A stretch of 64,000 bases of DNA from Arhodomonas aquaeolei DSM 8974. GTDB taxonomy: Bacteria > Pseudomonadota > Gammaproteobacteria > Nitrococcales > Nitrococcaceae. Within the stretch, counting starts at the first letter, position 1. Each line of letters starts with the position of its first letter. Of the stretch, positions 59,328-64,000 are shown piece after piece. The stretch covers positions 463,321-527,320 of the forward strand of contig NZ_KB894800.1 in assembly GCF_000374645.1 (NCBI RefSeq), given 5' to 3'. Under the pieces are notes generated by a model. The model was given only the letters and a program-made list of their open reading frames with translations. It did not search any database and was not told where the DNA came from. The position numbers and the translations under genes were made by a program.

Positions 59328-60264
59328 GGCGCACCCTCGGGTTGAGCCAGGCATAGACGACGTCCGCGGCCAGATTGGCGAGGCCGAACACACCGGTGAT
59401 GAGCAGCGCGCAGCCCGCGAGCAGGGGGACGTCCTTGTTGGAGGCGGCGTACTCCATGAGGCTGCCGATGCCCGGGTAGCGGAACAGCGTCTCCACCACC
59501 ACGAGCCCGCCGACCAGCCAGCCGAGCTGCGCGCCGATGACGGTGATCGTCGGCAGCAGCGCATTGCGCAGCACGTGGTGGCGGATCACCCGCCGCCGGG
59601 GCAGGCCCTTGAGCACGGCGGTGCGGGTGTAGTCCGCCGCCAGCTCGGAGCGCATGCCGGTGCGCACCATGCGGAAGAGATAGGCGAACAGCAGCAGCAC
59701 CAGCGACAGCGCCGGCATCAGGAGGTGGCGCAGCCACGTCACCAGCCCGGCCCCCTCGTCCGGCAACGCCTGCACCGGCAGCCAGCCGAGCCCCACGCCC
59801 AGCCCCACGATCAGGAACACGCCGGTGACGAACTCGGGCATCGCGCCGAAGGTGAGCCCGACCACCGAGGCGAGGCGGTCGAACCAGCCGCCGGGCCGGC
59901 GCCCCGCGGCCACGCCGGCGGCGATGGCCACCGGCACCAGCAGCACCAGGGCGTAGCCGGCAAGCAGCAGCGAGCGCCCGAGCCGGGCCAGCGCAAGGGG
60001 GAGCACGTCGGTATCCAGGGTCAGCGAACGGCCCCAGTCGCCGGTGAGCACGCCGCCGAGCCACTGCAGGTAGCGCAGCGCCGCCGGCTGGTCGAGGCCG
60101 AGCTGGCGGTTGAGCTCGGCGACCGAGGCGTCGCTGGCGAACGGGCCGAGCACGATGCGCCCGACGTTGCCGGGCATCACCGAGGTCATCAGGAAGATCA
60201 GCACCGAGGCGACGAGCAGCGTCACCCCGAGCAGCAGCAGCCGCCGGAGGACGAACCGCGTCAC
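59308..60264 (-). CDS. ABC transporter permease, DppB type
   Basis: This is a 318-residue permease. The N-terminal MTRFVLRRLLLLGVTLLVAS and LNRQLGLDQPAALRYLQWLG are DppB signatures; the EAA-like loop is YTRTAVLKGLPRRRVIRHHV. About six transmembrane helices are visible. With its neighbours it forms a peptide/nickel-type importer whose substrate is not known. Confidence 0.92.
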   Translation of the reverse strand: MTRFVLRRLLLLGVTLLVASVLIFLMTSVMPGNVGRIVLGPFASDASVAELNRQLGLDQPAALRYLQWLGGVLTGDWGRSLTLDTDVLPLALARLGRSLLLAGYALVLLVPVAIAAGVAAGRRPGGWFDRLASVVGLTFGAMPEFVTGVFLIVGLGVGLGWLPVQALPDEGAGLVTWLRHLLMPALSLVLLLFAYLFRMVRTGMRSELAADYTRTAVLKGLPRRRVIRHHVLRNALLPTITVIGAQLGWLVGGLVVVETLFRYPGIGSLMEYAASNKDVPLLAGCALLITGVFGLANLAADVVYAWLNPRVRHALAGA

Positions 60265-60318
60265 CCGCGCCTCCCCGGCGCGGTATCGGGCGTGCGTATC
60301 ACGGTATGTCCCGGCGCC

Positions 60319-61890
60319 CTATCCCGCCAGCCAGGCCCCGCGCAGGTCCAGGTAGTTGGACATGTGCGCGCTCACGCCGCGGACGCGGCTGCGCACCGGG
60401 CGCAGGCCGTTGGGGAAGTAGGTGATCACCGCCGGCACCTCGTCGTGGAGGATCTGCGCGAGGCGCGTGGCCAGATCGTCGCGCTCGGCCTCGTCCGTGC
60501 TCGCCTCGAACGCGTCGAGCAGCCGGTCGAACTCGTCGTTCCGCCAGTGCGGGGCGTTCCACTCGGCATCGCTGCGGAAGGCGGCGGCGAGGATCTGCCC
60601 GGCGGTGGGCCGGGCCGTCCAGTCCGTGAGGCCGAGGGGGACCTCCGTCCAGTGACCGTAGTACACGTTGAGGGGCTCGACGCTGATCTTCACGCGGATG
60701 CCCACCTCGGCGAGCATCTGCTGGGCGAGCACGGCGTACTGGGGCAGCTCCACGAACCGGCCGGTGTACAGGTCGATCTCGAAGCCGTCCGCATGACCCG
60801 CCTCGGCGAGCAGCCGCCGGGCCTCGGCCACGTCGCGCTCGCGCTGCGCCACCGACACCTTCTCCGGGTAGATCGGGGCGACGGGGTGGTCGTTGCCGAT
60901 GTCCGCCCGCCCGCCGAGCAGGGTCTCCACCATGGTCGGACGGTCGATGGCCAGCGCCACCGCGCGGCGCACGCGCACGTCGTCGAAGGGCGGCTGGTCG
61001 GTGCGCATGGTGAGCTGGCGGGTCATCGCCGACGGTGTCGTCAGCACCTCGACGCCGTCCGTGTCGAACAGCGGCTTGGCGTCCACCGGGCCGGCGAGGA
61101 GCATCATGTCCACCTCGTCGCCGCGCAGCGCGAGGATCTGCGGCTGGGCGGCGCCGTAGATGTCGCACTCGACGCGGTCGACGTACGGCCGCGGGGCGTC
61201 CCAGTAGTCCGGGTTGCGCTCGAAGACCACGGACTCCTGGGGGGTGTAGTCCACCAGGCGGAACGGGCCGGTGCCCACCGGGTTGGCGGCGAAATCGCCG
61301 TCGAAGTCCGCCGGCAGGATGATGGCGTTGTAAGTCTGGGTGTAATAGGGGAAGCGCCCCACCGGCTGGTCCAGCTCGAAGACCACGCGGTAGTCGCCGT
61401 CCGCCGACACCCCTTCCGGTCGCAGGAACGGCAGCTGCGAGGCGGCGGCGGTGGGGTTGTCCGGATCGACCAGGCGGCGGAAGGTGGCGACCACGTCCGC
61501 GCTGGTCATCTCGCGGCCGTCGTGGAAGCGCACGCCCCGGCGCAGCTCGAACGTCCAGCGGCGGCCGCCGTCGGCGGCCTGCCAGTCGGTGGCGAGGACC
61601 GGGCGCAGGGACAGGTCGTCCTCGGCCCAGACGAGGTACTCGCCCACCTGCTGGATCGCGGCGATGCCGCCGCCGCTGCTCACCTTCAGGGGGTCGATGG
61701 TCTTCACCGAGGGCAGCGCCACCCGCAGCGTGCCGCCGCGCCGGGGCTCGCCGTCCGCCGCGGCCCTCAGGGCGCCGGGCCACAGCCCCATGGTGCCGGC
61801 CCCGAGACCGGCCAGCCCCATGGCCTGGATGAGTCGCCGGCGCCGCCGGTCGATGAGGGGCGCGCCTCCCGTGCTGTCGCGATCCGCCAC
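60319..61890 (-). CDS. Peptide-type ABC substrate-binding protein with Tat signal
   Basis: This is a 523-residue periplasmic binding protein of family 5 (DppA/OppA-like). The N-terminus has a twin-arginine segment, DRRRRRLIQAMGLAGLGAG, followed by a hydrophobic stretch and ALRAAA cleavage site, so export is probably by Tat. Family motifs seen are VKTIDPLKVSSGGGIAAIQQ, FELRRGVRFHDGREMTSADV and NPVGTGPFRLVDYTPQESV. It delivers substrate to the two permeases. The ligand cannot be told. Confidence 0.92.
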   Translation of the reverse strand: MADRDSTGGAPLIDRRRRRLIQAMGLAGLGAGTMGLWPGALRAAADGEPRRGGTLRVALPSVKTIDPLKVSSGGGIAAIQQVGEYLVWAEDDLSLRPVLATDWQAADGGRRWTFELRRGVRFHDGREMTSADVVATFRRLVDPDNPTAAASQLPFLRPEGVSADGDYRVVFELDQPVGRFPYYTQTYNAIILPADFDGDFAANPVGTGPFRLVDYTPQESVVFERNPDYWDAPRPYVDRVECDIYGAAQPQILALRGDEVDMMLLAGPVDAKPLFDTDGVEVLTTPSAMTRQLTMRTDQPPFDDVRVRRAVALAIDRPTMVETLLGGRADIGNDHPVAPIYPEKVSVAQRERDVAEARRLLAEAGHADGFEIDLYTGRFVELPQYAVLAQQMLAEVGIRVKISVEPLNVYYGHWTEVPLGLTDWTARPTAGQILAAAFRSDAEWNAPHWRNDEFDRLLDAFEASTDEAERDDLATRLAQILHDEVPAVITYFPNGLRPVRSRVRGVSAHMSNYLDLRGAWLAG

Positions 61891-62046
61891 GGCATCCTCT
61901 CCCCGGTGGGTGTGTTCCGCCCGACTCTAACGGATCGCCGGAACGGATTCACCCGTGCCGGCGCGCCCCGGAGGTGGTGGCGTCGCCGACGCGAAGGTTA
62001 GTAACCTTCCCGCTCGCCACTCACCCAGCCGCCCGGGGAATGCCTG

Positions 62047-62814
62047 ATGAAGATCGCCTCCTGGAACGTCAACTCGCTCAAGGTCCGCCTGCCCCAGGTG
62101 CTGGAATGGCTGGGTCAGGCCCGGCCGGACATCCTCGGGCTGCAGGAGACGAAGCTCACCGACGAGAACTTCCCGGCCGCCGAGATCGAGGCCGCGGGCT
62201 ACCACGTCGCCTACGCCGGGCAGAAGACGTACAACGGCGTCGCCGTACTCGCCCGTGAACCGGTAACGGAGGTGGTCACCGACATCCCCGGCTTCGAGGA
62301 CCACCAGCGCCGTGTGCTCGCCGCCACCGTGGGCACCACGCGCTTCGTCAACCTCTACGTGCCCAACGGAAAGGCCGTGGGCGACGAAAAGTACGACTAC
62401 AAGCTCGCCTGGCTGGCGCACCTGCGCGAGTGGCTCGCCGCCGAGCTGGAGACCCACGGCGAACTGGCGGTGGTGGGGGACTTCAACATCGCCCCGGAGG
62501 ACCGCGACGTCCACGACCCGGCGTCGTGGCACGAGCAGGTGCTCTGCTCCACCCCGGAGCGCGAGGCCCTGGCGGCGCTCACCGCGCTGGGACTGAGCGA
62601 CAGCTTCCGCCGCTTCGACCACCCCGAGGCGACCTTCTCGTGGTGGGACTACCGGATGAACAACTTCCGCCGCAACCGGGGCCTGCGCATCGACCTCATC
62701 CTCACCGCCCCCCGGCTGACCGAACGCCTGAGCGCGAGCTACGTGGATCGCGACCCCCGCGGCTGGGAACGTCCATCGGATCACGCCCCGGTCGTGGCCG
62801 AGTTCACACCCTGA
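62047..62814 (+). CDS. xth: Exodeoxyribonuclease III
   Basis: Exonuclease III is an apurinic-site endonuclease and 3'-phosphodiesterase acting in base-excision repair. The 255-residue protein has [33 protein letters not shown] (catalytic Glu), [15 protein letters not shown] (Asp and Asn), [19 protein letters not shown] and the final catalytic [10 protein letters not shown]. It is monocistronic and divergent from the binding-protein gene. Confidence 0.97.
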   Translation: MKIASWNVNSLKVRLPQVLEWLGQARPDILGLQETKLTDENFPAAEIEAAGYHVAYAGQKTYNGVAVLAREPVTEVVTDIPGFEDHQRRVLAATVGTTRFVNLYVPNGKAVGDEKYDYKLAWLAHLREWLAAELETHGELAVVGDFNIAPEDRDVHDPASWHEQVLCSTPEREALAALTALGLSDSFRRFDHPEATFSWWDYRMNNFRRNRGLRIDLILTAPRLTERLSASYVDRDPRGWERPSDHAPVVAEFTP

Positions 62815-63019
62815 CGAATCAATAACCTGCCACCCATCGGGGTTCCGAAAACCGGGGCACGCTAGTGTGACACAGGTCCTCGCCCGGACCCCGGCGGTGC
62901 TGGCCTAATCCGGGCATCCAAGCGGCAGCGCTCCCCGGGGGTGGGGGAGGGAGCGTTCCGCCGCGACTACCCCAGCGATGACTGCACCCGGCGTGAGCCG
63001 GCGTGCTGGAGGACCGACT

Positions 63020-63424
63020 ATGTCCCGCACCTTACGCGTGTGCCGGTCGGCGGCACTCGTCCTCGGTGTTTCCCTGTTCCTGACCGCCTGCGGGGGCGGC
63101 GGCGGAGGCGGCAGCTCGAGTAGCAGCGACAGTCCGCCGGCGGCACCGGTAACCGGAGATGCCGCCATTACCATCTCCTGGCAGGCCCCGACGGAGCGGG
63201 AGGACGGCTCCGCGCTGTCGATGTCGCAGCTCGCCGGCTATCGTGTCTACTATGGCACCAGCCCGGGCGACTACAGCCAGGAAGTGGACATCAGCGATCC
63301 CTACCAGCAGTCCTACACCATCGAGGGACTGTCGTCGGGCAGCTACTACATCGCGCTGCAGGCCTACGACGACAGCAACCGCCTCAGCGCGATGTCCGAC
63401 CCGGTCAGCGTCCAGATCAACTGA
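63020..63424 (+). CDS. Small lipoprotein with fibronectin type III domain
   Basis: This is a 134-residue predicted lipoprotein. The signal peptide ends in lipobox FLTAC, followed by a flexible GGGGGGGSSSSS linker and one fibronectin type III-like domain (ITISWQAPTEREDGSAL, GYRVYYGTSPGDYSQ, YTIEGLSSGSYYIALQAYD). The start is ATG 63020 with GGAGGA upstream. Its partner or function is unknown. Confidence 0.85.
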   Translation: MSRTLRVCRSAALVLGVSLFLTACGGGGGGGSSSSSDSPPAAPVTGDAAITISWQAPTEREDGSALSMSQLAGYRVYYGTSPGDYSQEVDISDPYQQSYTIEGLSSGSYYIALQAYDDSNRLSAMSDPVSVQIN

Positions 63425-63464
63425 CCGGCTCGCGCCGGCACGCCGGGCGGCGTGCCGGCCGGGC

Positions 63465-63851
63465 TCAGCCGAACCACCAGTCGGTGGGTGCCGGCACCGC
63501 CTCACGGCGCTCCAGCCACTGCATCCCCTTCACACAGCGCACGATCAGCCAGATCACGGTGAACAGCAGCACCAGCCAGCCGATGAGGATCAACGAGGTG
63601 ATCATGCCGATGAACGACAGCCCCAGGCCGATCCAGAAGGTCCGGATCTGCCACGTGTAGTGGCTGCGCAGCCACTCCGGGGCTCCGTCGCGATAGATAT
63701 AGGCCATGACCACGCCGATCAGCCCGGTCACACCGAGCACCAGCGCCACCAGGTAGAGGATGTAGATCACCCGGACCTTGCCGGTATCCCCCTCCGGCAC
63801 GAGCGGCTCCGCGCCCCCGCGGTCGGGCTGCGTGGTGTCTTCTTCTGTCAT
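63465..63851 (-). CDS. Small membrane protein of the DUF4870-like family
   Basis: This is a 128-residue protein with about three transmembrane helices. A soluble acidic N-terminus is followed by KVRVIYILYLVALVLGVTGL, APEWLRSHYTWQIRTFWIG and IGMITSLILIGWLVLLFTVI, and a C-terminal WLIVRCVKGMQWLE. The HYTWQIRTFW element is typical of this family, whose function is unknown. ATG 63851 follows GGGAGAG. Confidence 0.8.
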   Translation of the reverse strand: MTEEDTTQPDRGGAEPLVPEGDTGKVRVIYILYLVALVLGVTGLIGVVMAYIYRDGAPEWLRSHYTWQIRTFWIGLGLSFIGMITSLILIGWLVLLFTVIWLIVRCVKGMQWLERREAVPAPTDWWFG

Positions 63852-63968
63852 TGTCTCTCCCGCGTTCCTTGTGCCTGATCCCTGCCCCAGTATGGTCAAG
63901 CAACGGTGACAGGCAATAGCGCGAGCAGGCAGTATCGTGACTCTCGCGCACGGCAGGGGACGACGACG

Positions 63969-64000
63969 TTGCAGTATCACGACCTTCGGGAGTTCATCGA
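63969..64000 (+). CDS. ubiD: Start of probable UbiD decarboxylase (partial)
   Basis: From TTG 63969 the frame reads MQYHDLREFI before the window ends, matching the UbiD N-terminus (MKYxDLRDF in many species). AGGGGA lies about 9 bases upstream. Only ten codons are visible, so the call is provisional. Confidence 0.5.
   Translation, partial: MQYHDLREFI

Overview
This is a 64-kb chromosomal segment from a very GC-rich gammaproteobacterium. The order rpsU-dnaG-rpoD with tsaD divergent, plus complete RecC, RecB, RecD, PrlC and Xth, is gammaproteobacterial. The overall protein style (acid-rich, Ala/Arg/Gly-rich) would fit a halophilic Ectothiorhodospiraceae/Chromatiales-type organism, but that assignment is inference. 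I saw no rRNA, tRNA, CRISPR array or complete insertion sequence.

Layout. (1) 0-24.6 kb is mostly housekeeping: rpoD, dnaG, a YqeY protein, rpsU, tsaD, a mercuric-reductase-like flavoprotein with a TVP38 membrane protein, hemB-aroE-antiporter, a LysE exporter, an aspartoacylase-like gene with a gamma carbonic anhydrase, glutathione reductase, prlC, a glycine-zipper protein, a ChaN lipoprotein, polX, a beta carbonic anhydrase and recC. (2) 24.6-44.74 kb is an accessory lipid and surface region lying between recC and recB. (3) 44.76-50.2 kb holds recB-recD. (4) 50.2-52.0 kb is a ClC channel. (5) 52.1-56.4 kb is a complete phosphite-oxidation operon, ptxABCDE. (6) 56.6-61.9 kb is a peptide-type ABC importer. 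(7) 62.0-64.0 kb has xth, a small lipoprotein, a membrane protein and the first codons of a probable ubiD.

The main discovery candidate is region 2. It carries what looks like a full bacterial sphingolipid pathway: acyl-AMP ligase, NAD-dependent ketoreductase-type protein (CerR-like), acyl carrier protein and a serine-palmitoyltransferase-type enzyme in one plus-strand run, with a bacterial ceramide-synthase-like GNAT protein divergent from it. Head-group genes surround these: a lipid kinase with a ceramide-kinase-like PAGSTD motif, a CDP-alcohol phosphotransferase fused to a degenerate nucleotidyltransferase domain, a LicC-like cytidylyltransferase, a MobA-like nucleotidyltransferase and a protein resembling mitochondrial Tam41 CDP-diacylglycerol synthase. 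An LptF/LptG-like pair sits inside the cluster and may be a dedicated exporter. A visibly AT-richer block (about 27.6-32.9 kb) adds a phosphoesterase, a glycerophosphotransferase-like protein, a sulfotransferase and a flippase, next to a decayed HEPN-MNT toxin-antitoxin pair. REP-type palindromes lie at about 24.7 and 35.2 kb.

The island splits recC from recB, genes normally adjacent, and the ceramide run reads into recB with only 23 bp between genes. The serine-palmitoyltransferase frame is broken by one missing base near 42784, which is either a sequence error or a real inactivation.
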